Source: Paracoccaceae bacterium
GTDB lineage: Bacteria > Pseudomonadota > Alphaproteobacteria > Rhodobacterales > Rhodobacteraceae
Direction: 5' to 3'
DNA: 18,403 nt
Assembly: GCA_007129775.1 (NCBI GenBank)
Contig: SKUV01000164.1
Coordinates: 1-18,403, forward strand
Shown in pieces: positions 6,891-13,669 of the stretch (positions within the stretch are counted from its first letter, which is position 1; every line of letters starts with the position of its first letter). The position numbers were made by a program, and so were the translations under genes. Below the pieces are notes generated by a model that saw nothing but the letters and a program-made list of their open reading frames with translations, searched no databases and had not been told where the DNA came from.

Positions 6891-7877
6891 TTAAAAGGCC
6901 ATCCGGTGCAGGGCGGCGATGCGGCGTTTCGCTTCCTGCAGATCGAAGCGCGCGCCGAAAAGCGCGTCGATATCCGTGCGGTCCCCGCCCGGTTCGATCC
7001 GTTCCAGACGCTCCAGCCCGGCCGCCGGCGTGAAGGTAAGCTCGCCGAACCAGACCTGGCCGCGCGCCAGATAAAGATCGACTCGCACCAGCGGGAAGGG
7101 CCCGGCCAGCGTCTCGGCAATCTGCACCATCCGGTCGAAGAGCGCGGGGCGGGGCAGGGTGGCCCGACAGGGCCGCAGACTCGCCCGGCCTTCGTTCAGG
7201 ATATACGGCAGATGCTCCCAATCGCGGCTGTAGATCGCAACGCAGGGCTCGGTATCACGCCAGTCGCGCAGCTCGACAAAGGCGAGTTTTCCGTTGTGGC
7301 AATGCAGCTTGTAATCGGTCATCCGGGTGGCGGGCGGCTCTGCCTCCAGCAACTCCTCGACCACGACCATGGGCGGGATATCGCGATACTGGTATTCGCG
7401 CTGCACCATGTAGAACTTGCGATAAAGCGTCTGGCGCAGCTGCGCGCGGCAGGCCTGCCAGTCGAAAGCGTTGCGGTCGGTGACCACGAAGAAGGACCCT
7501 GTGTCGTTGTTTCCCTTGATGATGAAACGCTCGTCAGGGATGTTTTCGGGGCGGATGTCGTCGATCTTGTCGGTCGTCAGGATGGTGCGGATCAGATGCT
7601 CGGACCCGATTCGCGCCGCCACCCACGGGCGCACCGCCACCTTGTCCGCCAGTTGCGTATGGATCGGCGCGATGCCGTGCAGCTTCAGCCAGTTGACCTT
7701 TTCGCTCAGCAGCGCGGGCTGCTTCAGGTCGGGGTAGAAGCCGAACAGGTGCCAGTAATTGCGCCGCACGACCCATGTGTCGGGCATCAGATCGCGCAGG
7801 GCCAGATGCACGCGGCGCAGCAGGGAAGGCCGCGCCGGCGCGGCGGATGGCGGGGGCGTTGCGGCGCTTTCGGGCAT
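6891..7877 (-). CDS. TupA-like ATP-grasp protein
   Basis: A 328-residue protein of the ATPgrasp_TupA type, often annotated as a glycosyltransferase or polysaccharide-biosynthesis protein. ATP-grasp enzymes join a carboxylate to a nucleophile using ATP; TupA takes part in teichuronopeptide synthesis in Bacillus. Seen are LLSEKVNWLKLHG, ADKVAVRPWVAARIG, the nucleotide-binding FIIKGNNDTGSFF, the hinge-like VVEELLE, KLHCHNGKLAFVELRDW, and the metal-binding VRVDLYLARGQVWFGELTF followed by TPAAG. The start is uncertain: the ATG at 7877 (MPESAATPPPS) is preferred, but ATGs at 7964 and 7988 are in frame and none has a strong ribosome-binding site. The N-terminal 15 residues are Ala/Pro-rich. No signal peptide or membrane helix is seen. 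It stands alone, divergent from the HD gene and 139 bases before ahcY, with no glycan genes nearby. The substrate is unknown. Confidence 0.8.
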   Translation of the reverse strand: MPESAATPPPSAAPARPSLLRRVHLALRDLMPDTWVVRRNYWHLFGFYPDLKQPALLSEKVNWLKLHGIAPIHTQLADKVAVRPWVAARIGSEHLIRTILTTDKIDDIRPENIPDERFIIKGNNDTGSFFVVTDRNAFDWQACRAQLRQTLYRKFYMVQREYQYRDIPPMVVVEELLEAEPPATRMTDYKLHCHNGKLAFVELRDWRDTEPCVAIYSRDWEHLPYILNEGRASLRPCRATLPRPALFDRMVQIAETLAGPFPLVRVDLYLARGQVWFGELTFTPAAGLERLERIEPGGDRTDIDALFGARFDLQEAKRRIAALHRMAF

Positions 7878-8020
7878 ATCTGCTTCGGCCTTTGCGGTGT
7901 TGACACTCGGGGCCGAACCTTTGCAGAGGGCGGGGGCGGGGATCGGGCCGTCGCGGGGCATCATTGCGGCGCCCGGCATGCCCCGCAAGACCGGACCGTT
8001 CCAGAGGAGGCGCGCTGATC

Positions 8021-8668
8021 ATGCCCGCTGCCCCCCCGCCGAAACCCGCCCGCAAGCCGGCCCGCGCGTGGCAGCGGATGCTTTCTGGCCGGCGGCTCGA
8101 CCTGCTGGACCCGACGCCGGTGGACATCGAGATCGAGGATATCGCGCACGGGCTTGCCTTCGTGGCGCGCTGGAACGGGCAGACCACGGGGGACTGGCCC
8201 TATTCGGTGGCCGAGCATTCGCTGCTGGTGGAGACGTTGTTCGCCCAAATCGGGCCGCAGCCGGCGAAGTGGCGGCTGGCGGCGTTGTTGCACGATGCCC
8301 CGGAATATGTGATCGGCGACATGATCAGCCCGGTCAAGGCGGCCGTCGGCCCGGATTACGGTGCGCTGGATGCGCGGCTGTCGGCGGCGATCCACATCCG
8401 CTTCGGCTTGCCGGCGGTGCTGCCCGAGGCGGTGAAGCGCACGATCAAGCGCGCCGACAGGGTCTCGGCATGGCTGGAGGCGACGCAGATCGCGGGCTTT
8501 TCCGCCGCCGAAGCCGACCGCTTTTTCGGGCGCCCCGACCCGGGCCTTGTGGCCGGGCGGCATATCGCGCCGCGCCCGCCGGCCGAGGTGCGCGCGGCCT
8601 TCACCATGCGGCACGCCGAATTGCAGGCAGCGGCCGATAGCGACCGACCGGGGCTGACCGGGCGGTGA
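8021..8668 (+). CDS. HD-domain phosphohydrolase, YfbR-like (COG1896)
   Basis: A 215-residue HD-superfamily protein. YfbR of E. coli removes phosphate from deoxynucleoside 5'-monophosphates, and similarity in the metal site suggests a related activity here. Metal ligands seen are His66 in SVAEHSLLVE, His91-Asp92 in ALLHDAPEYVIGD and Asp146 in IKRADRVSAWLE; Glu95 and Asp100 match YfbR catalytic positions. A basic, Pro-rich N-terminal tail of about 20 residues precedes QRMLSGRRLDLLDPTP. The start is the ATG at 8021, with GAGGAGG 10 bases upstream; an in-frame ATG at 7964 is less likely. The protein is slightly longer than E. coli YfbR. The exact substrate cannot be read from sequence. A terminator follows the stop, so it is probably separate from ade. 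Confidence 0.85.
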   Translation: MPAAPPPKPARKPARAWQRMLSGRRLDLLDPTPVDIEIEDIAHGLAFVARWNGQTTGDWPYSVAEHSLLVETLFAQIGPQPAKWRLAALLHDAPEYVIGDMISPVKAAVGPDYGALDARLSAAIHIRFGLPAVLPEAVKRTIKRADRVSAWLEATQIAGFSAAEADRFFGRPDPGLVAGRHIAPRPPAEVRAAFTMRHAELQAAADSDRPGLTGR

Positions 8669-8673
8669 CCTGA

Positions 8674-8704
8674 TTGCGCGCCTGCGGCGCAAGCCCTTTT
8701 TTTT
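8674..8704 (+). terminator. Probable intrinsic terminator of the HD gene
   Basis: TTGCGC (8674-8679) pairs with GCGCAA (8687-8692) around a 7-base loop, followed by GCCC and then eight T residues (8697-8704). The T run makes termination on the plus strand likely, although the 4-base spacer between stem and T run is slightly long. It lies just after the stop at 8668. Confidence 0.6.
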
Positions 8705-8780
8705 GCGCGCGCGGCGCGGCTTGCCATTGGGCGGCGAGCGGCGTCTGTCGCCTCGCGTGCGGCCGGCCGTGACGTTCGGC

Positions 8781-8796
8781 TTGCGCTTTGGCGCAA
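8781..8796 (+). repeat. Small inverted repeat upstream of ade
   Basis: TTGCGC and GCGCAA form a 6-bp stem with a TTTG loop, ending 19 bases before the ade ATG. The stem could grow to GCTTGCGC/GCGCAAAGC with a one-base bulge. It repeats the stem of the hairpin at 8674-8692. It could be a leader structure or a protein site; no T run follows. Confidence 0.4.
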
Positions 8797-8815
8797 AGCG
8801 GGCTCATTCTGGGCC

Positions 8816-10639
8816 ATGACGGAAACAGCCGCGCCCCCGCCCTTTCCCGCCTGGTCCGATGTGGCGGCCGATCTGATCTCCGTGGCCGCCGGCCGCGCGG
8901 CGGCCGAGATTCTGGTGACCGGCGGGCGCGTCGTGAACGTGCAGACCCGCGAGGTGCTCGACGGCTGGGAGGTCGCGATCGCGCGCGGGCGTTTCGCCTA
9001 TGTCGGGCCCGATGCCAGCCATTGTCGCGGCCCGCAGACCCGCGTCATTGACGCCGCCGGGCGTTTCGTCATCCCGGGGCTGTGCGACGGGCACATGCAT
9101 ATCGAATCGGGCATGCTGACGCCCGCGGAATTCGCCGCCGCCGTCATCCCCCACGGCACCACGACGATGTTCGTGGACCCGCACGAGATTGCCAATGTCC
9201 TCGGCCTGCGCGGTGTGCGGCTGATGCATGACGAGGCGTTGCTGCAGCCGGTCAACATCTTTACCCAGATGCCCAGTTGCGCGCCCTCCGCCCCCGGGCT
9301 GGAGACGACGGGCCACGAGATCACGCCCGAGGATGTGGCCGAGGCCATGACCTGGCCCGGCATCATCGGGCTGGGCGAGATGATGAACTTTCCCGGGGTG
9401 ATCAATACCGATCCCAAGATGCTGGCCGAGATCGCCGCGACCCAGCGCGCCGGCCGCGTCGTGGGCGGGCATTATGCCTCGCCCGATCTGGGGCCGGCCT
9501 TTCATGCCTATGCCGCGGGCGGGCCGGCGGATGACCATGAGGGCACGCGCGAGCAGGACGCCATCGCCCGGATGCGGCAGGGGATGCGGGCGATGCTGCG
9601 GCTGGGCAGCGCATGGTATGACGTGAAGGACCAGATCACCGCGGTGACCGAGCGCGGGCTCGACCCGCGCAACATGATCCTGTGCACCGACGATTGCCAT
9701 TCCGGCACGCTGGTCGATGACGGGCATATGAACCGGGTGGTGCGCCATGCCATCGATTGCGGCGCCGATCCGCTCCTCGCGTTGCAGATGGCCACGATCA
9801 ACACCGCCACCCATTTCGGCCTGGAACGCGACCTGGGCAGCATCGCCCCGGGCCGGCGCGCCGATCTTGTCCTGACATCCGACCTGAGTGCACTGCCGGT
9901 GGAGCTTGTGCTGGCGCGCGGGCAGGTGGTGGCCGAAGCGGGCCGGCTGTTGGCCGATTGCCCGCATCTGGACTGGCCCGAAGATGTGCGCCGCACGGTC
10001 CATCTGGGCCGCAGCCTGAAGGCGGCCGATTTCGCCATCCCCGCGCCGGCGGGCGCCCGCGAGGTCACGGCAAGGGTCATCGGCGTGGTGGAAAACCAGG
10101 CGCCCACCCGGGCGCTGACGGCGCGGATGCCGGTGCTGGGCGGGCATGTCCATGCCGATGCGGAGCGCGACATCGCCCAGATCGCGCTGGTGGAACGTCA
10201 CCGCGGCACGGGCGGGGTGGTCAATGGGCTGGTCTCTGGCTTCGGCTATGGCGGGCGGATGGCCATGGCCTCGACCGTGGCCCATGACAGCCACCACATG
10301 ATCGTTGTCGGCACGTGCCCGGGGCATATGGCCAAGGCCGCGAACCGGCTGGGCGAGGTGGGCGGCGGTATCACGCTATGGCGCGACGGCGCTGAAATGG
10401 CGCTGGTTCCGCTGCCGATCGCGGGGCTCATGTCGGACAATCCCGCGCGCGAGGTCGCGGCACAGGCCCGCGCGCTGGGCGAGTCGATGAAGGCCTGCGG
10501 TTGCCGGCTCAACAACGCCTATATGCAGCACTCGCTTCTGGCTCTCGTGGTGATCCCGGCCCTGCGGATCTCCGACCTTGGCCTTGTGGATGTGACCCGG
10601 TTCGAGATGACCGGGCTTTTCGTGGAAGACCCCGCATGA
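8816..10639 (+). CDS. ade: Adenine deaminase
   Basis: This 607-residue metal-dependent amidohydrolase converts adenine to hypoxanthine and ammonia, as in purine salvage or catabolism. Seen are GRFVIPGLCDGHMHIESGM (residues 82-100, metal ligands His93 and His95), HGTTTMFVDPHEIANVLG (113-130), IGLGEMMNFPGV, ILCTDDCHSGTL, SIAPGRRADLVL, then in the C-terminal domain STVAHDSHHMIVVGT, VPLPIAGLMSD and VIPALRISDLGLVDV. The length is usual for the family. Some positions look different from the better-known bacterial enzymes as I recall them (ESGM for ESSM; GGHYASPDLGPAFHAY in the middle), so it may belong to a distinct subgroup. The ATG at 8816 lacks a strong ribosome-binding site. The stop overlaps the amn ATG by 4 bases, which supports the adenine-related role. 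Confidence 0.9.
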   Translation: MTETAAPPPFPAWSDVAADLISVAAGRAAAEILVTGGRVVNVQTREVLDGWEVAIARGRFAYVGPDASHCRGPQTRVIDAAGRFVIPGLCDGHMHIESGMLTPAEFAAAVIPHGTTTMFVDPHEIANVLGLRGVRLMHDEALLQPVNIFTQMPSCAPSAPGLETTGHEITPEDVAEAMTWPGIIGLGEMMNFPGVINTDPKMLAEIAATQRAGRVVGGHYASPDLGPAFHAYAAGGPADDHEGTREQDAIARMRQGMRAMLRLGSAWYDVKDQITAVTERGLDPRNMILCTDDCHSGTLVDDGHMNRVVRHAIDCGADPLLALQMATINTATHFGLERDLGSIAPGRRADLVLTSDLSALPVELVLARGQVVAEAGRLLADCPHLDWPEDVRRTVHLGRSLKAADFAIPAPAGAREVTARVIGVVENQAPTRALTARMPVLGGHVHADAERDIAQIALVERHRGTGGVVNGLVSGFGYGGRMAMASTVAHDSHHMIVVGTCPGHMAKAANRLGEVGGGITLWRDGAEMALVPLPIAGLMSDNPAREVAAQARALGESMKACGCRLNNAYMQHSLLALVVIPALRISDLGLVDVTRFEMTGLFVEDPA

Positions 10640-12099
10640 CCTTTCTCGGCCCCCAGTTGACGCAGCACGAAGCCTTCGAGGATGCCGAGGCCGCGGTCGC
10701 GCGACTGCAGCAGCTTTATGGCACTGCGACGGAATTCCTGGCCGGCCATTTCGCCGAAGCGCTGGAGGGGCGGCGCCCGGAAAAGCGGGTGCGCGCCTTT
10801 TATCCGGAGGTCCGGCTGATCGTGTCCAGCCACGCCAAGGCCGACAGCCGCCTGAGCTTCGGCCATCTGGCCGAACCGGGCACCTATGCCACGACCATCA
10901 CCCAGCCGAAGCTGTTCGAAGCCTACTTGCGCCAGCAAATCCGTTTGCTGATCGCAAATCACGGCGTCCCGGTGATGATCGGCCCCTCGCAGACGCCGAT
11001 TCCGGTGCATTTCGCCCTGACCGGGCGCGCGGAACTGAATGTGCCGCAGGAAGGCGTGCTGGATTTCCAGCTGCGCGATGTTTTCGACGTGCCCGATCTG
11101 TCGAGCACGAACGACGATATCGTCAACGGCCTCGCGCGCCCGGGGCCGGACGGTGCGCGCCCGCTCGCGCCGTTCACGGCGCAGCGGGTGGATTACTCGC
11201 TGGCGCGGCTGGCGCACTACACCGCGACCGCGCCCGAGCATTTCCAGAACCATGTTCTGTTCACCAACTACCAGTTCTATGTCGATGAATTCGAAGCTTT
11301 TGCCCGCCGGGCGCTGGCCGATCCCGCAAGCGGGTATACGGCGCTCGTGGGGCCCGGCAACTGCGTGATCACGGAGCCGGATGCGGCCCTGCCGTTGCCT
11401 GCGCGACTGCCGCAGATGCCGACATATCACCTCAAGCGGCCGGAGGGGGCGGGGATCACGCTGGTCAATATCGGGGTCGGCCCGTCGAACGCCAAGACGG
11501 CGACGGACCATATCGCCGTGCTGCGGCCCCATGCGTGGCTGATGGTCGGGCATTGCGCGGGGCTGCGCAACAGCCAGCGGCTGGGTGATTTCGTGCTCGC
11601 CCATGCCTATTTGCGCGAAGACAACGTGCTCAACGAGGATCTGCCGGTCTGGGTGCCGATCCCGGCTCTGGCCGAGATCCAGATCGCGCTGCAGGAAGCG
11701 GTGGCCGAGATCACGCAACTCGACGGGTTCGAATTGAAGCGGATCATGCGCACCGGCACCGTCGCCACGATCGACAACCGCAACTGGGAATTGCGCGACC
11801 AATCCGGCCCCGTGCACCGGCTTTCGCAATCGCGGGCTGTGGCGCTCGACATGGAAAGCGCCACGATCGCGGCCAACGGTTTTCGATTTCGCGTGCCCTA
11901 TGGCACCTTGCTTTGCGTTTCGGACAAGCCCCTGCACGGGGAGTTGAAGTTGCCGGGCATGGCGACCGAATTCTATCGCACGCAGGTGGCCGCGCATCTG
12001 CGCATCGGGATCCGCGCGATGGAGCGGCTGCGCGAGATGCCGTTGGAGCGGATTCACAGCCGCAAATTGCGAAGTTTCGAGGAAACGGCCTTCCTCTGA
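10636..12099 (+). CDS. amn: AMP nucleosidase
   Basis: This 487-residue enzyme hydrolyses AMP to adenine and ribose 5-phosphate and helps to control the adenylate pool. The N-terminal half (to about 170) matches the Amn regulatory domain, including RVRAFYPEVRLIVSS and SFGHLAEPGTYATTITQP. The C-terminal half is a nucleoside-phosphorylase fold with VNIGVGPSNAKTATDHIA, WLMVGHCAGLRNSQRLGDF, ALDMESATIAANGFRF, and LCVSDKPLHGE with the probable catalytic Asp430. The length is close to the E. coli enzyme (about 484). The start is the ATG at 10636 overlapping the ade stop (ATGA); the open frame extends upstream only as an ade shadow. Coupling to ade suggests that adenine released here is deaminated directly. 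A 532-codon open frame on the opposite strand is a shadow. Confidence 0.95.
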   Translation: MTFLGPQLTQHEAFEDAEAAVARLQQLYGTATEFLAGHFAEALEGRRPEKRVRAFYPEVRLIVSSHAKADSRLSFGHLAEPGTYATTITQPKLFEAYLRQQIRLLIANHGVPVMIGPSQTPIPVHFALTGRAELNVPQEGVLDFQLRDVFDVPDLSSTNDDIVNGLARPGPDGARPLAPFTAQRVDYSLARLAHYTATAPEHFQNHVLFTNYQFYVDEFEAFARRALADPASGYTALVGPGNCVITEPDAALPLPARLPQMPTYHLKRPEGAGITLVNIGVGPSNAKTATDHIAVLRPHAWLMVGHCAGLRNSQRLGDFVLAHAYLREDNVLNEDLPVWVPIPALAEIQIALQEAVAEITQLDGFELKRIMRTGTVATIDNRNWELRDQSGPVHRLSQSRAVALDMESATIAANGFRFRVPYGTLLCVSDKPLHGELKLPGMATEFYRTQVAAHLRIGIRAMERLREMPLERIHSRKLRSFEETAFL

Positions 12100-12241
12100 G
12101 CGGATTTTTGCACGCAACGGTCATGTTTTCATGGGCGGCGCGCCGGTTCGTCATTGTGCCTTGGCCCAAGATGGGGCTAGATGCGCGCCGAACCCACACC
12201 CGAGACGAAATCGGGGCATGACCGTAACGAGGAGATTGCAG

Positions 12242-12529
12242 ATGACCAAACCGATGACGAAGACTCAGCTGGTGGCTGCGCTGGCCGAAGAGATGGGCGC
12301 AGACAAGAAGACCGCGAGTGCCGCGCTCGACGCCGTGACCGCGATTGTCACGCGCGAGGTTTCCGGCGGCGGCGCCGTCACGTTGCCCGGCATCGGCAAG
12401 GTCTTTTGCCGCGCCCGCCCCGAGCGTCTTGTCCGCAACCCCGCCACGGGCGAGCAGATCACCAAACCCGCCGACAAGGCCGTGAAGGTGACCATCGCCA
12501 AGGCGCTGAAAGACAGCGTGAACGGCTGA
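12242..12529 (+). CDS. HU-family DNA-binding protein
   Basis: A 95-residue small basic nucleoid protein of the HU/IHF family. Seen are MTKTQLVAALAEEMGADKKTA as the helical dimerisation part, LPGIGKVF leading into the beta-arm, and VRNPATGEQI at the arm tip with the conserved Pro that inserts between base pairs. KALKDSVNG forms the C-terminal helix. The start is the ATG at 12242 with GAGGAG 7 bases upstream; an ATG four codons later is possible. The arm carries CRARPERLVRNP rather than the RxxRxGRNP of classical HU, so this is a variant subgroup rather than the main HU. It sits 142 bases after amn and probably has its own promoter; I see only a weak TTGTGC (12154-12159) match there. A terminator follows. 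Confidence 0.92.
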   Translation: MTKPMTKTQLVAALAEEMGADKKTASAALDAVTAIVTREVSGGGAVTLPGIGKVFCRARPERLVRNPATGEQITKPADKAVKVTIAKALKDSVNG

Positions 12530-12543
12530 GCATGTCGTCATCC

Positions 12544-12595
12544 GGCCCGGGGCGCGAACCCGGGCCATTGCTGGGCCGCCCGCGGGCGGCCTTTT
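12544..12595 (+). terminator. Intrinsic terminator after the HU gene (double hairpin)
   Basis: GGCCCGGG (12544-12551) pairs with CCCGGGCC (12559-12566). A second stem, GGCCGCCC (12574-12581) with GGGCGGCC (12584-12591), is followed by TTTT (12592-12595). The second hairpin with its T run is the likely plus-strand terminator, sitting between convergent HU and the LuxR-type regulator. The minus strand has no T run. Confidence 0.7.
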
Positions 12596-12622
12596 GCATT
12601 GCAGGTGCCGTGCGCTGCGGCG

Positions 12623-13564
12623 TCAGCCGGTTCCGGGGCGGTCGCCGCGATCCTCCGACAGGATCAGCGCGCCGCGCCACAACTGCCGGACCAGGTCGGT
12701 CTGGCTGCGCAGGCCGGTCTTGGCGTAGATCTGCTTGGAATAGTGGCGCGCGGTCTCCAGCGTCAGGCCCAGACGCGCCGCGGCATCGCGCAGGGTATCG
12801 CCCTGCCCGAGGGCGCGCGCAAGCCGGGCCTCGGGCAGGGTGAGGCCCAGCGCCCGGGCAATGATGCGCGGGCCGGGCAGCGCCTGATCGGTGTCCCGCA
12901 GGTATCCGACGCGCCCGCCATCCGCGCGGGGCTCGACCAGCATCTCGGCATGCGGGGCGAGCTTTCGCAGGGGCTGCGCTTCGGACAAGAGGTCCGGCTG
13001 CGCGACCGCGGGCAGGCGGGCGAGAATATCGCCCGCGACCGGGTCGCAAGCGGTCATCCGGCCGCGGCAATCCCACGCCACCATGCCGGTGCCGAGCCTG
13101 CGCAGCAAGGCCCGGGACCGGGCCGCATCCTCCGCCGTCGTGCCGAGGCGCGCGGCCAGATCAAGCGCCTGCGCCAGATGTGGCGCAAGGGCGGCAAGGG
13201 CTGCGCTGTGCGCCGCGCGAAATGCGCCGCGCCTGCGCAACAGGACCACCCAGGCGTAGCCATCGGCCAGCCGCAGGCCGAGCGCGCGCAGGTCCGCGGC
13301 CGGCGGGCCGAGGTCCGGCACGACCGGACGCTCCGACAATTCCTCGCCCGTATAGACCCGCCCGAACCGCAACAAGGCCAGACCCTGCGGCATGGGGCGG
13401 TCGTGCGGGCCGTCGTCGCCCCAGCCTTGCAGCGGCAGGTGAAGGCGTGCGCTGTCGGCCTGCAGGTATTCGCACAGCGCGCGCAGCATACCGGGCCAGT
13501 TGCCCACCGTCGCGCCCGCCTGTGAAATCGCCAGAAGAACGGCTGTGTCTTGCGCCGTGAGCAT
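12623..13564 (-). CDS. LuxR-type helix-turn-helix transcriptional regulator
   Basis: A 313-residue protein with a C-terminal LuxR/NarL-type DNA-binding domain at about residues 241-295: LTLPEARLARALGQGDTLRD, then AAARLGLTLETARHYSKQIY and AKTGLRSQTDLVRQL, which are the expected helices. The N-terminal 235 residues are Ala/Leu/Arg-rich and match no receiver or autoinducer domain that I can name, so the signal is unknown; a GAF- or PAS-like sensor is possible. The start is the ATG at 13564, with AAGGA 9 bases upstream. The gene diverges from cysD across 105 bases containing a perfect 16-bp palindrome, so it may regulate itself and cysD-cysNC; this is inference from position. It is convergent with the HU gene. 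Confidence 0.85.
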   Translation of the reverse strand: MLTAQDTAVLLAISQAGATVGNWPGMLRALCEYLQADSARLHLPLQGWGDDGPHDRPMPQGLALLRFGRVYTGEELSERPVVPDLGPPAADLRALGLRLADGYAWVVLLRRRGAFRAAHSAALAALAPHLAQALDLAARLGTTAEDAARSRALLRRLGTGMVAWDCRGRMTACDPVAGDILARLPAVAQPDLLSEAQPLRKLAPHAEMLVEPRADGGRVGYLRDTDQALPGPRIIARALGLTLPEARLARALGQGDTLRDAAARLGLTLETARHYSKQIYAKTGLRSQTDLVRQLWRGALILSEDRGDRPGTG

Positions 13565-13589
13565 CCGCGAGTTTCCTTCTGCGTTTCAG

Positions 13590-13605
13590 CCTCCCATATG
13601 GGAGG
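13590..13605. promoter_or_regulatory. Perfect 16-bp palindrome, candidate operator
   Basis: CCTCCCATATGGGAGG reads the same on both strands and does not extend further. It lies 25 bases before the LuxR-type gene start and 64 bases before the cysD start, a natural operator position for both. As RNA it could form a 6-bp hairpin with an ATAT loop, and five T residues occur at 13611-13615, so a weak leader hairpin is an alternative. Confidence 0.5.
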
Positions 13606-13669
13606 TGCGCTTTTTCTACGGCATCGTTATGACGTGGCCAAACGGTTTCGTGTCAAAGGTCTCCCGCAC

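Noticed and set aside
4868..7033. 721-codon plus-strand open frame across DUF2853 and ahcY
   Set aside because: It spans two well-identified minus-strand genes and the ahcY terminator; it is a GC-composition artefact.
7900..7922. TTGACA box (7900-7905) on the plus strand as a promoter for the HD gene
   Set aside because: No acceptable -10 box occurs 16-18 bases downstream, and it lies inside the possible N-terminal extension of the divergent gene.
8804..10327. 507-codon open frame antisense to ade
   Set aside because: Same reasoning: opposite to a well-recognised enzyme and low in family-like motifs.
10519..12117. 532-codon open frame antisense to amn
   Set aside because: Lies almost wholly over amn, has no recognisable motifs, and shows the His/Arg/Gln-rich composition typical of reverse-strand frames in GC-rich genes.
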